Shown piece after piece: positions 1 through 12,711 of a DNA stretch of 64,000 bases. The first letter of the stretch is position 1. Every line of letters begins with the position of its first letter. The notes below the pieces were generated by a model. It was not told the DNA's origin, searched no databases, and saw nothing but the letters and a program-made list of their open reading frames with translations. Position numbers and translations under genes: made by a program. Source of the stretch: Sipunculus nudus (taxonomy: Eukaryota > Annelida > Sipuncula > Golfingiida > Sipunculidae). The stretch lies in the NCBI GenBank assembly GCA_026874595.1, contig CM049311.1, positions 59,089,953 to 59,153,952 on the forward strand. The letters run 5' to 3'.

Positions 1-2880
1 AATGAAAATATAAGTCATTTATGATAATTTTATATAATATTCTGAACATTGTTTTTAGTTTTATCGTTTCAGACAACGTAGTTATTCTATAAAAGAGTTA
101 TATAAGTTTTTGTTATGCTATAAGGTATTCTATTAAATCATCAATATCTCCAGATCTGAAGTCTGTATAATTGAAGGAGAGGCATGAACCTGACATTCAG
201 TATTAATTGTCATGACATTGTTGGCCTGTTTGTGTTCAGTTGTACCAAAAAATAAATATTTTTCAGGATTAGCTGAATGGATATGTAGGAAAGATTCATC
301 TGTTAAGGAAGATTTGTGGACCTATAATTTCATTTCTTTGAATTTTTTTTTGTTCAGGTTTCTAAAAAATAGTTGTTGATTGTTTTGAAATTTGGTGTAT
401 CCACTGAGCTGGACACTGTCTGCAATCTTGTTTTAAAAAAAAAATGTTATTCAGATCTCACAGGAAAGGCTTTATGGTGACCAATGAAATTAAGATTCAG
501 GGTCCACTTAATCAAGAAAAAGGGTTGTGTCTGTGATGTCTCAAATGAAAATAGTGAAAGTGAAAAATCTCTTTTGTCAATAAAGGTACAGTAACATTTC
601 ACATGACCCTATATGTCCATCACAGAACATGAACACACTAGACTGCTATATTTACCCTGTTAACATACTCAGGGAGAAGGTCAATATATCTATAGGTTTG
701 CATTAAATATGATTTATGATTTTGAATTTTTTTAAAAAATGTTGCAAAGTGGGTTAACTTCAATGAACTAGACAGATTGTTGAACTGAACATATAATATA
801 CCTTATATAGTACTGTCATGTCATGATTAAAGTATCAAGCAGTGTATTTTATTGTGAGGCAATGTATTGTTATGGCCCTAGTATACAGACAGAGTAATTG
901 AATTAAACAGAGGGGAGCTTCTGTGTAGTAATCTGATTTGCTAGTAATTGTGTATGTGGAGACTTCATCAGGCATTTGCATCCAAGAGGAGGGCTAGTAA
1001 AAAAATCCACCCGGCGCAGAGACCTGCAGAGCTATTTTTCTTTGCACAGCAAGACACTCATGGATGTGAAAAAAAAAGATGAAAAGAAGAAGAAGGAAAA
1101 AAAGAAAGAAAAAAAAAACACTGGTATGACTGGCCACAGTAGTATGTGCTGAGGAAATCTGATAAATAGTGTCTTGCACACCTGGCAGTAAGACAGGCTG
1201 GAGACATCATTAGTGCACTGCTGTCTTATTAAGCTTGGAGCCGTCGCCTTGTTATGACCTGTAATGGCCCAGAAAGCATGGATTAGTCAAACTGGTGGGC
1301 AACCAATGAGCTAGTTCATCCTGTCTAGACTATGGAATAAGCAAAATATTGTCGGCAGTGATGTGACGCTTACCTGTATTTTTGGTTGGTAATGTACATC
1401 CCTTAAGCACGAGGAGACAACAGTCTATGATCTATAAGCTGTTTTGAAGTTGCTCAAGGTGTGAAGTTCATAACTGATGTTCTCCCTAACTCTTCTTGTT
1501 CTGTCTGTCTGTCCTTTGCCTTTCTCTTTCTTTATCTCTCTTTCTCTATCTGTATTTGTACATATATCTTTATACCTTATATGGAGAGCCGTTATGTATT
1601 TTCTTTGTTTTTTTTTTATTTTGGTTTGTTAATCATTTTTGTTTGTCCTTTACTCTTAAAAGTTTTAATGGATTTTGATGAAATGTTGGTAGAAGCTATG
1701 GTAACATCCAGGGAATAATAAATAAAATAAGATAAACTATGCCATAACTCCTGAAACAAAATTACGACAATACCAATGTTCGAGTACCCTTCATGATAAA
1801 TATCCTGAAATAAACAAATATCAGTAGTCAGTATGATACCAATATATCACTCAGCTCTGGGATATATATGTAGTAACTTGTATTAGGAATGATTGACACA
1901 TCTTATGATGTCCTTCTGAACATGACATATACCTTTCGTTTTAACTGTTTGACGGTGTTTGGTACGTCTTTTAGACTTACCGGTAACTTACAGACTGGTG
2001 CTAATCTGTGGCCATTATTTTTGCTGAGTCATGGTTATTGTATGATTAATGGAGGACAAGGAAGGAAGAAAAAATTCCTCAGCTGAGACAGAATATTCAG
2101 GTCTCTTGTGAGAGAAAGCAGCATGGAAATATCCAGGACAAGCTGACTTAAACTGGGATTCAGAACCAAGCAACAGATTCTGTGAGCACTTGTGGTTTTG
2201 CAACTGGTACCATATATCAAAACAAGGAGGTTGTAAAATTACTACATGTGTGATATAAGAAAAGGTGGAGAGAGCCAATCCATAGGAAATTAACTGTCTG
2301 AGTTCCTACATCAGAAGTAAAAGTTAACACCTGCACCAAAATTCTGGCTTAGTTTCAGGAAAATGTATGCACAAACAAAATGGGTCTAACTAACCAATAA
2401 AAACATGGGGGAAAACATATCCTCCGATGGCAGAGGTTAATATGTTAATATCATATGCAGGTATTTGATCTTCACTTCAAGAGAGAGAGAGCAAGAGAAA
2501 GCCACAGATGGAAGGAAATTTGTAATTAGACCCCAGAGCACTGGCACAGCAATCCAATTTCCTTGTTTTTATTTTCATTTTAGGTTTTACTTGCAGTTTC
2601 TCTAAACAATACTTTGAAGCCAGATTGATTAACTCCAGGTGATGGTATTTCTTATGGAGTTGTATTCATGCAGTGGAAATCATGATTCAGTACTTCTAGT
2701 AAACGTGTGTTTACTTAGATAACTTCAAAGGGGAGCATAATGTGTGTAAAACTGAGGATATGTGAACTAACATAACTTCAAAGTGTAGCATAATTTGTGT
2801 AACCCTGATCAGTTTAGGTCAGGTAATAATCTCACTGTGGTTGTATCTGGAGGTTCATGTTCATCCTGTGTTCGTTTCAG
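1..2880 (+). other. NAV2: Intron sequence upstream of the first visible navigator exon
   Basis: No exon is recognised here. The stretch is AT-rich, with a purine-rich run of A and G at about 1066-1121 and a pyrimidine-rich run at about 1485-1660 that leaves short leucine/phenylalanine-rich open frames by chance. It ends in a good 3' splice site, TTCGTTTCAG at 2871-2880. The earlier part of the CH domain must be encoded upstream of this window, because nothing like it is seen here. Confidence 0.6.
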
Positions 2881-2953
2881 GTGGATAACATCTCAACCTG
2901 CCTTGCATGTCTGGCCAGCCTGGGGGTAAACATTGATGGACTCAATGCTAAAG
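2881..2953 (+). CDS. NAV2: Neuron navigator exon: middle/late part of calponin-homology domain
   Basis: This is an internal exon of a neuron navigator, a cytoskeleton-binding protein of neurite and cell-process outgrowth with an N-terminal CH domain and a C-terminal AAA+ domain. It encodes 24 residues beginning VDNISTCLACLASLGV and ending NIDGLNAK, plus one base. This matches the CH stretch of vertebrate NAV2/NAV3, which reads much like VDVCLSFLAARGVNVQGLSAE. The exon enters in phase 0 after TTCGTTTCAG and leaves in phase 1 at AAAG|GTGAGA. The split codon is completed as Asp by the exon at 6069. NAV1 of vertebrates lacks a CH domain, so this gene is of the CH-containing NAV2/NAV3 type. A single invertebrate navigator would be orthologous to all vertebrate copies, so the symbol is a best fit only. 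The family call is from remembered family sequence, not a search. Confidence 0.9.
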
Positions 2954-5900
2954 GTGAGATTACTCTGTGTCAAATTTAATAACTTAATTTATTGTCCCCC
3001 ACTTCTGTGGAATGGGGGACATTGATTTGGGTTTGTCTGTCTGTCCCTCTTTCTGTACTCTTTTCTTCAGGTTTTTGTTTCCATGTGATTACTTTCCTAA
3101 ATATCATCTGTTTTCATTCAAATCTGGGTCAGTGATTGCAGTCATGCATACCTTGGTTGGGATTAGTTTTGGAGTGTCTGTCTGAAAATTTATTATCACC
3201 AGCTCAAAAAAATAAATGCCTTTTTGTTCCCAATTCACAACAAAAATAATGACATGTGGAGCCATCTGTAGGAGACAATGAAAACTAAAACACAGGCACT
3301 ATGAGGTGTGGAGACATCTTCAGGGGAAAATAAAAACCTACACATATTGAGAAGGCAAGCATGAAGCCTAAAAAACATGAGGCGGAAGCAGAGGACATAA
3401 ATTTCATGAATTTGCTTGTTAAATTGATTAAATTCTGGTATATCTTGCCTTTTATATCTTTGGAGTCCTGCCATAGCTAATCCGTGCCATCTTTCCTGCA
3501 AGCTTTCAAACAAGTAATTATTAATAATTATCAAAATCAAATGCAGGGGCTACAAACTTCCTGTGTAATATATAGGTACCTTTACTGTTTTAGCATAGGC
3601 CTGCAAAACTACACACAATGAGGATGTAAGTTATAGACATCAGGCGAAAAGAAAACAATTTAACTGTTGGTAAATGTATATATTCTTATATATTGTAGAC
3701 ACCAAATTATGCTGAATTTAACATCAGTTAAATATAGCATAAACTGAACCATGTTTTATGTCCCTTGCACCATTGTTTCACTAAAAAATGTCCAGTGTTG
3801 TTATTTATAAAACTGAAATATTAGAATAAAATCTTTCTATTTACTTTTGCTAGATTGTTCATATATTCTTCTGCCACGGTAAATGTTGAAAAAGATGTGA
3901 GCCTTTAGCAGTTATTTCCAAAATGTGACGAGCAGTTGGGTAGAATTGACTGTAATTGTAAATCTAAGAGAAGGGAAGAGTGGAGGAATCTATCCTCTCT
4001 GATTATGACACATTCCATTTTCACTTTCACCCATTAATAGTTGATAAACAATTAATATCATGCATAGGCTGGAGTTGAGTAATCTGTATTGAAACACCAT
4101 GTTGTTTTAGAGTAAGTTGCCTCATCTGTAATAACAATTGACAGAGAGGGGCAGGGCCTGTGGGGCTGGCAGCCATGACAGATAAATCACTCTCCAAAGC
4201 ATCATGCTCTCTGCATGACAGCCTACTGAGATATGATGGATGGGCAGGCATAAAGTGTGCAATGCTACGAGAGTGATTTTTAGATTATAATATTTCTTAT
4301 GCTGTAATAAATGTAGACTTTTTTTAATGTTTTGATGTTGTATTTCAATTAAGAGAAATTTAATTTAGTTAAAAAATATATCACTTTTGTCATTTATCCA
4401 TGTTTTGAGTCCTGTGGTTCTGTTGTAGCTGTATATGAGACCCAAAATAATTGACTATCTTTAGATGTATAACTTCATCCAGTCATGCAGGAATATTAAT
4501 TACTGACAGTGTCAAAGTTAAAGTAAAATCATGATTAAAAATTTTAAGTTAACACCAGCATCAAAGATAACTTTTTTATTATGTAATAAGACCCTGTAAT
4601 CATACAGAATCTCACAAATACAAGTCCCTTGCAAAAGGTTTCCTAGTTTCTTCAAGGAGTAAATCAGATATACAAAAAGGTATAACAATAAATTCTGGTC
4701 CTTTAGGCTTTAACTATCCCCTAAAGCAGGGAGGTTTCATAATTATACACAAAGTTTTATTGTCAGGCATCTTCTGAAATTTAATGGAATTTTATATTAT
4801 TTTCACCTGAACTTAAATTTGTTTACCTCTTATTTCTTCATCTCATTGGCTCTGCTGGCTCAGCTCATAATGAAGAAAAAACATAAGCAAGACTTGTGTG
4901 ATATTTGTTTTGAAAAAAAAAAAAAAGACAATGACAAGGAAGTTTATATATTTCACTAAATTTTACTGGGAAAATACCAAAATATGCAAGGAGCACAACT
5001 GTTGGACAGTTTCCGCAGTAAATTGAAATTTTACAGAAATAATGGTGAAAGGTTTACTTCCAACTTAAACATTAGCAGTTTCATAAATATTGTTTATGTT
5101 CAGTTTATTTTTATTGTCTCCCTGGAGTTTGTGATATCACATGGAGAGTGCAGCATAACTGTCATAATCATTTTCATTTCAGTTAATAAACTTAATGAGC
5201 AGGCTAGAACAGCTGCTTGTTGGTGTCATTTTAATCCATTATGATTGGATATTTCACTTTTTGTGATACTCAAGTATCTTCACGAACAAAAAAAAATTGA
5301 TTGTGAATATTTAATTTTAATGTTTGAATAAACTTTTTGTAAATCCAAGGTCTCTTGGCAAAATCAACATCAGTATTTAGATCACATCTTTTTATGTGAG
5401 GTTATTTTTTTTGTAACACCCAAAGCAGATGACACTTCAGTGTGTCAGGACCAGACAGGCCTCAGACTGTAATGTCCATTCTTGTGGATAGGTCTTGTCA
5501 GAGCATGACTTACCACCTACTAGATTGTTCTCCTTTGAATGGCCTTTGTTGTCAGGCCATACTCTCCCCAGAGTGTTGTTCATCAGATGCAATGTTTAAT
5601 GAACATGCACATGACATCTCTCAAAGATCACATACAGTGCTGCCATCTAGCAGGCATATTGAAAACTGTTGCAGTGTCATCTTGCAGGGAACAGCAAAGC
5701 CTTGCAGTGCTGCCATCTGTAGAATATTAGTGTAACTACTACAGCCTGATGCATTGTATTGAATATCTGATGACAGTGAAGAATATATATATTTATATAG
5801 CAGATGACAGATATGAATATAAATTACTGCAGATGGCCATACAAACCATTTGGAATTTCACAGTACACATAAATATGATGTATTCCATGTTTATTTCAGC

Positions 5901-6068
5901 ATAAGTAATAAAATTATGACATTCTTCTTCATGCAATACAAACTACATGTGTGTAGTTATAGTGTGTGCTGTTGCAAATGGGAGTGGCTCATATAATATA
6001 CTGCATAACGGAGCAAGCATTGTATTGTTAAGGTCAGCTACTGGATTGAGCATTCTGTGTATTTGCAG
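2954..6068 (+). other. NAV2: Intron 1 of the visible navigator exons
   Basis: This 3.1 kb phase-1 intron has donor GTGAGA and acceptor ATTTGCAG. It is AT-rich and includes short poly-A runs near 4913-4926. The open frames at 3235-3540, 4984-5244 and 5442-5735 show no recognisable domain and no splice context, so I treat them as chance. I see no repeat family or RNA gene here. Confidence 0.75.
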
Positions 6069-6240
6069 ACATTCGTGATGGGAACTTGAAGTCCATTCTC
6101 GGCCTGTTCTTCAGCCTCTCTCGCTATAAACAGCAGCAGAAACAGTCCCAGACAAACCATCGACGTAGCGGTGCAAGCACACCTTCCACGCCCTCTGGTG
6201 TTGGCCCGCTAAACAACAACCACGGGGAAATGCTTTCAAG
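6069..6240 (+). CDS. NAV2: Neuron navigator exon: last CH helix and start of linker
   Basis: This exon completes the CH domain. After the split Asp codon it reads IRDGNLKSILGLFFSLSRYK, nearly identical to the vertebrate NAV2/NAV3 segment IRNGNLKAILGLFFSLSRYK. The CH fold ends there and the frame continues as a Gln/Lys stretch (QQQKQSQ), then a Ser/Thr/Pro/Gly/Asn-rich disordered linker ending EMLSR. The acceptor is TATTTGCAG and the donor AAG|GTCAGT. The exon leaves in phase 2 and the next exon supplies one base for Arg. The exon boundary inside the CH domain, just before the IR(D/N)GNLK helix, appears to fit the vertebrate gene. The high conservation followed by a fast-evolving linker is typical of this family. 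In the protein this region bridges the actin-related CH domain and the long microtubule-associated middle part. Confidence 0.95.
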
Positions 6241-9200
6241 GTCAGTCTCTGTTTAATATATTAGTCTTCTTTTTGTATATATGACCTCTGGGCATAGGAA
6301 AATATACTTTAGACTTAGATTAGTCTGCGACCTTTGATCTCAGTAAAATATGTGTTGTTCAAATCAGAATTAAAATTAACATTATTTCATTATTAAAATA
6401 TCATACATTTTCAGTCAACACAACATTCTTATATTTAGTTATATATGGTTTTTAGGCAACATTTTTTCTAGATCTTTAATAATACATTTTATAAAGCTTG
6501 CAGGACACAGGAAAAGCCTCTCATGGTCTTTTCACCAAAAAGACCCAGGAAAATGATTGATTTTTTATTTTTATTTTGTACCTCCCAGGCAGTGTCATAT
6601 TGAGGATCTAGTTCATATCCAGCTGATTAAAAAAAATTATAAGCAATTGAGTAGAGTTATTCATAGGGGCACCAGACATACTGAATTAACATTTAAACTA
6701 ACATGAAATAACACAGACAGCCCTAATTCAGGTGAACATTACAAAACTAGGTGACCAAGCTTCACAGCAGGTCAGTGCTGCCATCTGAGGTGAAACTGTT
6801 GTACTAAGGGGAGTCTGTACTCCCAGCAAAAGAATGATGTGTCTTCAGTCTCCTTGGTATTTCTGTTATTATTCACCACCACACTCTCTGTCAATTAAAT
6901 CCCTGCTACACCATGTTTCTGTTGTATGGTACTCAAAGATTAAATTACATTAAAGAAACGTTTATCCAAATGTGAAGGGTCATTATTATCAGTTCATAGA
7001 GGAAACATTAATATTGGTAAATATAGTGATTATTATATTCAATGCAATATCAGTGATGGTGTCATGTTATAACAGTGTGAGTAGGTCTTTCTTGAGATAG
7101 ATTTCTGTGTGGGTGGTCATTTTATATCCAGTGAATGGTCAGTTGTGGGGTTCAGTGCTGAGTAATATGTTGTGGTTATAACCAGCATGAGTCATACTGT
7201 AGCAGTCCTGTGAGGGCAGGTTGGTCAGTACTGACCACTTCAGTCTGTCACAGACTGTAAGCCTCTAAATGCTGGTTGAAGGTACCAGCTGTTCCTGGAA
7301 TGATAGGTATGTACCATGATACATGTAAATGATGTAATAAGGGACTTCGGCCTTTGATCTTCAAACTTGTGAATATTTCCAGTCCTCTTATATATGGTTT
7401 ACACATTTGCATTTCTGTAAAGTCGTTCTTAAAGAATTTTCAGATATAATCAGTCTGTTAAGATGATTAATCATAGGGACTCCAAATGTTTTTAGATAAT
7501 AATTAAATTTGGAATCATAAAATAAAACTAGAAATTGTAATATCAACTTAATAATCATACACATCAGGTATATCATGTATTACATATATTGATATAAATG
7601 TATTATTATTATGTAGGACATTGTGTGAATTAGAACTCTGAACAGATGTTGCAACTTTAACCTGTTATTTGTCAGGCCCCAGCGTCAAGGAACAGTGAAT
7701 ATGTTAAAACTTGTACATCAACTTATTTGTTTTTGGATGTTATATATATACCAGGGCTTTCAATCATATGATATACTATTTTTGACATATAAGCTTTTCT
7801 TAACGTTGAGTGTACTGTTGATTGAAATATAATAAAATAAACCATTGGACATTTAATAATATGATGTTATTAAATGAATTAAGTGCTCTTGAGGTCATGT
7901 TTTCTTTATTCAGAACTAATAGTAATCTATAACTTTTATCCATAATTAAGGCTGTAAAACAAATCCCTTTGGATCAGGGGGGTTATCACTTAATACCTTG
8001 GTGAGTCGTATTTTGATGTTAAGTTCTTTTAACAGTAGACTGTGCCCAGGCCCCAAGTGTGTGATATGTTGTGGTCTTTTCAAGTTCAACTCGTTAAAGT
8101 TGCACTGGACGTTAATTGATGAATGAGATGACTAGTTCTATATAAATTGCTTCTGTTTTAGTTGAATTCCTCCAGCAATGGAGCTGATCTGTACAGCATC
8201 CAGACTTTTAACTCTGTGGTAGAGCTGATGCTAGTGGCTGACCAACATGAATGATGTGTATTTTTTTTGTAGCAGAGTAGGATACTATGCTGTATCATTC
8301 CATCTACCTGTATTGCTTTATTTCACTGTACATACTAAGTATTATGAGGGATATCAACTACCTGTATCATGGAAATTTTCTTTTTTTGAAGTTTCTCTGT
8401 TATTTATCTCTAATCCTTCATTAATGTTTAATTCTGTAATGTATAAAAAGCTTATATTTAAAAATAAATATTAATTGTGCTATCTCATACTGAAGTGAAC
8501 CAGGCTTACATTTTTCAGGAGGGAATGTATATAGCTGTCACTGTGTGGTGCTAAGATTTCAGCAGTTACCTGGGTTTTTGAGTTTCATTCCATAATCAGG
8601 GCTTTCAGTTTCATATTAATAGTAAGACTTAGCTTATAGCACCCTAATACAACTCAGACTGGCATACAAAAATCATATACCACTAAATCTTTCTGTGACC
8701 AACATGTAAATATTGTGATAAATATAAGATTTATTCATCTGTACTTTGTGATAGAATGTTTTATAGTTATACATTTATCACCGTCCGCTTGTTTTATAAA
8801 ATAGGTAATTAATCAGTTCATCTGTGCCTGTCATCTTAAGAGTGAATCCACTGAGTCAACTGTATTAACACACTTATTAATGAATTCTATTTGAACACCT
8901 GTCAAAGGGCTGGCAGTTAAATAATAAACTGCATTGTAATTAGAAAAGTTATCCTGCACCGAAGTCTGCTTAACACCTGCTTCATTCCATTGGACTGATC
9001 ACCTTATAATGTCTAAATACACTTGTTAAAATGTAATGATTTGAATTATCATAAATTATCAAACTGGTTATACATTGGCATATTACATAGTCAACTCCAG
9101 GTTGTAGCCTCATGTCTGTTGGTCTGTAAACGTACATTATTTTTGTTCGGGAAAATATGGTCAGGGTCAATTATGCAGAAAATGGTTTGGGACACATGTA

Positions 9201-9300
9201 TTTCAGACATATTGTTCCGCTGAAAATTCTCTTGCACCAGGGAACACTGACTTTTGGAATATTGTACTGTTCAGAGAACAGTAATGTCTCTACGATTCAT
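6241..9300 (+). other. NAV2: Intron 2, first part
   Basis: This is AT-rich intron sequence after donor GTCAGT. I see no exon, RNA gene or clear repeat. The open frames at 7388-7576 and 8247-8474 are short, of biased composition and without splice context. Confidence 0.65.
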
Positions 9301-9790
9301 CTAAAGAACAGATATCTTCGCAGTATTGGCCCAAAGAACATATATCCTTGCAGTATTGGTCTAAAGAACATGTATCTTTGCAGTATTGGTCTAAAGAATA
9401 TATATCCTTGCAGTATTGGTCTAAAGAACATATAACCATTGCAGTTTTGGTCTAAAGAACATATATCCTTGCAGTATTGGTCTAAAGAATATATATCCTT
9501 GCAGTTTTGGTCTAAAGAACATATATCCTTGCAGTACTGCTGTATACAACATACCTATTTGTAGTTTTTGTCCAAACAACAACATATTTGCAATATTGGT
9601 CTGAAGAATATATATCCATACAGTATTAATATATACAATATACAGATTTGTAGTATTGGTAAAAAGAAATATATAAATTAACAGTATTGGTGCATATATC
9701 ATACATGTTTGCATTTTTGGTATAAGATCAAAATGTTTCCAGTATTATTATAAAAAGTGTATATCCTTGCAGTGTATTGGTAAAAATATT
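9301..9790. repeat. 30-bp tandem repeat, decaying rightwards
   Basis: About 16 units of roughly 30 bp. Each carries CTAAAGAACATATATCC followed by TTGCAGTATTGG. The first eight units (to about 9540) are close to exact with period 30-31, and later units drift strongly. The 30-bp period is a multiple of three, so it produces open frames on both strands with the repeating peptide SIGLKNIYPC. These are not genes. Confidence 0.85.
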
Positions 9791-11787
9791 AATAGAAAAT
9801 AATGTTTTGAAAATAGTTGTCTGTTGTGAAATTCCACTTTATTTTTCTTAAATGTAGGGTATGCTTTAATAGCATTTAAACTAGTTGTTCTTATTAGAGT
9901 GAATTTCAGCCTTCAAGGGCAGCCCTGATTGTTACTTAATGAGCCAGCAGTAATTATATCAGCCTGATACAGATAAGCATGTGCAGCACTGTCATCCAAG
10001 ATGCCAGCAACAGAGATGTCAAGTGAACTGGGATAAGGGCAGGTTTAACTGTCCCTCACAAAGCTAATAACAGCCATGTCAGTGACAGAGATAAGATCAT
10101 AGGATGATAATTATCTGTCAGTTTGGAAGCCCTGGGCAAGAATTGACACAAAATACAGCTCCACATGCAGAGGATTGTATCAAAACGTCAAGGAACCTTT
10201 AGCTGGTGTTACAGAAGCTTTTTGGCACTTGAGGGTATTCCTTCCTGGCAAGCCATTTTCTGTGAACCCATAAGGGGCATTGGATTCCTGTTTCGTGTCA
10301 AATTAGAAGATCTCCTTGAATAGTGCCGTGTAACATGAGCTGGCCGTGACTCAGCCAATTAGGGTCGTTGATTAATCTTGCGTGTAAATTAAGTTTAAGA
10401 AGTCAAATGCATCATGGTAGTTTTACAATATTCATGAAGACAATTTCCTATCCTCCTTTAACCAGAACAATGCTTTTGGGTATTAATTATAAAAATAAAA
10501 AACTGAGTACACTCAGAAAGTTGAACTCATCATGCTAGTTATACAGTATTCATTAATTCCAATTTAGCCTCTCCATTTTGCTAGACCATTGTTTTTGTTC
10601 ATCATGTTTAAAGCATTTCCTTTTTAAGGGCAGGGGCACATGACTTTTCTGCCCTTACAAATAAATCTGTCACACCAAATTTAGGCCACATACAATAAAT
10701 AAAGGTTACTACCAATAAAAGAAGAAAAAAACTTTAACTTTCTAACTCAGTAGATTATTGGGAATCTGTCAGTTGAAATACATTGTCTTAATTATGTAAT
10801 TAGTTAAATATTAACAATAATTCTTCAGGTAATAACTTCTTTTGATTAGTACAGTTCTGGCTTTCTTTTATATGCAGTCTAATTAATCAAATACTGAAAA
10901 CACCAGTTCCTGAAAATTTTAAACTTACATTTTATTTGAAACTTTGGTTGTTGTTATTTAAATCTTATGTCTTCTGAGAAATAATTTTTGGCCATATAAG
11001 CTACTCAGAGTTTTTCAATGTCTTTTCTGCAGAATGAAAGTGTACACCATACACTTGCAGTCTTGTGCTTATTATTCATTTATATAAATAATTATCATTT
11101 TCCTTCAAAATGGATTTAATTAGTTAGTTGCTTTTCCTCTAATCGGTCAGATGATGATATTGTATGCTTGTGCGAAGAGGTCATAGTTTCTTTGGGAAAT
11201 ATTTGTGGCAGAAAGGTATGGTGCCATTGCTGTCAAAATGGCAACAAGATATACCTCAACTGCTGAAAATATAATAGCTACAGGAGGTACATAAGAGATT
11301 TATCATCAGTTACCTTTATATTTCATTAATCAAACCTGATTTTACATCCAGTTTCTGACACCCATTTTTTGGTTACTGGTATTTATGTCTGATGCCTTCA
11401 TGAAAATCTTTAGACTTGCTCTCAAAACTTACCACCATGACTCTGTAGTGTTTCTCAAACATACCACCAGAGGGCCCTGATTGTGTTGAATAATGTAAAA
11501 TATGACGACTGAGATGGTGGAAAACTGCAGTAGTGTACTATCACAATTTCATATTGATCTTCACTGTTTTTTATGTGCCTGATAAAAAAATAATCAGTGA
11601 GGGTGCAAACATCATGGGAGAAATCTTGAGATTGAGTATTTGATGTATTCTTAATCTAGCAAGTTGGAATGCTCTTTATGTATATTCATACACTTTCAAT
11701 ATATATTAAGTACATTTACACAGAAACAAAAGCAAAAAGATATGGCATAATATAGCTATGCCAGAAACAAAACATTGTTTGCCATAT
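9791..11787 (+). other. NAV2: Intron 2, middle part
   Basis: This stretch lies between the 30-bp repeat and the foldback element. At 9900-10400 the sequence is less AT-rich and looks unique, for example around 10230-10400, and it could hold regulatory DNA. No exon or mobile element is recognised. Confidence 0.5.
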
Positions 11788-12249
11788 AAGGAGGTCAAGC
11801 AGAGATGTAGCACTTGGGTCCCCACCTTTACTTGTACTCAGACTTGGAGGTAAGGAGTCGAGATTCAGGCCGAGTCCATCTCAAGTCCAATATAGAAAAA
11901 GACTCTGTCATGTATTATATGGCTGAACTACTAACAGAATATTACAAGATAATAACACGATCTCTACCAAGCTTGGCTTCTCATCAGGCAGCAAATATTA
12001 TAAACCTTTATTGTAAAAGTATGTGTGAACTAATTTATAAATGTTAATGATTATCTGAAATTTCCATTTTAATTTGCTTCGTAGGGATATTTGTAATAGA
12101 CTCAGGTTCCAAATGACACAGACTTGAAGGTGGTGGACTTGGACTCAAACCTTAAGGACTTGGACTTGAGTGGCCGGGATTTGAACTTGCACTCGGACTG
12201 AGGATCCTGCAGACTTGACTACATCACTGACTTCCAGTGACCTCCTTAA
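11788..12249. mobile_element. Foldback-type element with CTTGGACT-rich interior
   Basis: The left end reads AAGGAGGTCA then GCAGAGATGTAG. The right end, read in reverse complement, is AAGGAGGTCA then GTCAGTGATGTAG with about 7 extra bases between the blocks. The interior is crowded with variants of GGACTTGG/CCAAGTCC and GGACTC/GAGTCC on both strands, so the two halves can pair. CAGTGATGTAG-type ends recall hAT-like non-autonomous elements common in marine animals, but no 8-bp target duplication is evident. The family name is therefore open. It lies 172 bp upstream of the exon at 12422. Confidence 0.6.
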
Positions 12250-12421
12250 AGTCTGAAATGACTGCCTTCACTGAGATGCAAGATTTTTCTATTGGCCGTT
12301 AAAAAAATATGCCCACTGCTCGAAGGTCTTAGAGTTTTGTTAAGTATGACATGATGTATACAGAGTGAGCGTCAGACTTTTCCTGGCAGATGATATGATG
12401 AATGTCTTGTTGGTCTCGCAG

Positions 12422-12645
12422 GCTTCCATCAGCGCTGAAAAGCAGCAGCAGTGGCAGCAGCAAGTGTCCCACAGTGACCAACCCCAGCGCCGGCAGCAGT
12501 CACCCCAAAGATACCAACTCCAACCTCAATGCTGGCGCCAACCTCAACTCCCACCTGGTACCCCCAGGGTCCACCTCCCGCCTCCAAAAACCGCAGAGTG
12601 GCGTCAGCGGTGATCGCTCTCTCACCAGGGGCCAAGCCTCCTCAG
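12422..12645 (+). CDS. NAV2: Neuron navigator exon: Ser/Asn-rich linker
   Basis: This internal exon completes Arg and continues LPSALKSSSSGSSK, then an Asn/Ala/Ser-rich stretch, and ends TSRLQKPQSG ... LTRGQASS plus one base. The RLP start directly after the CH linker resembles the TRLPGPSR motif of vertebrate NAV2/NAV3; the rest is low-complexity and not recognisable by itself. It enters in phase 2 after GTCTCGCAG (a weak pyrimidine tract) and leaves in phase 1 at CTCAG|GTTAGT. It is GC-rich compared with the AT-rich introns, as expected of coding sequence. An internal CCCCCAG at 12561-12567 could act as a second acceptor, but use of it from the previous donor would not keep the frame. The last 78 bases resemble the next exon (15155-15241). 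Confidence 0.85.
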
Positions 12646-12711
12646 GTTAGTACAGTAGTTCACGCCCTGTTGGTATATATCATCAGTTGATTGACTGGGG
12701 ATGAAAATATC

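Noticed and set aside
1461-1718. Hydrophobic 85-codon frame resembling a membrane protein
   Set aside because: It comes from a pyrimidine-rich stretch, and the hydrophobic residues follow from TTT/CTT codons.
12365-12613. Gln/Pro-rich open frame overlapping the linker exon
   Set aside because: It reads across the 3' splice site in another frame from the navigator frame. Splice sites and CH-linked phase support the other frame.
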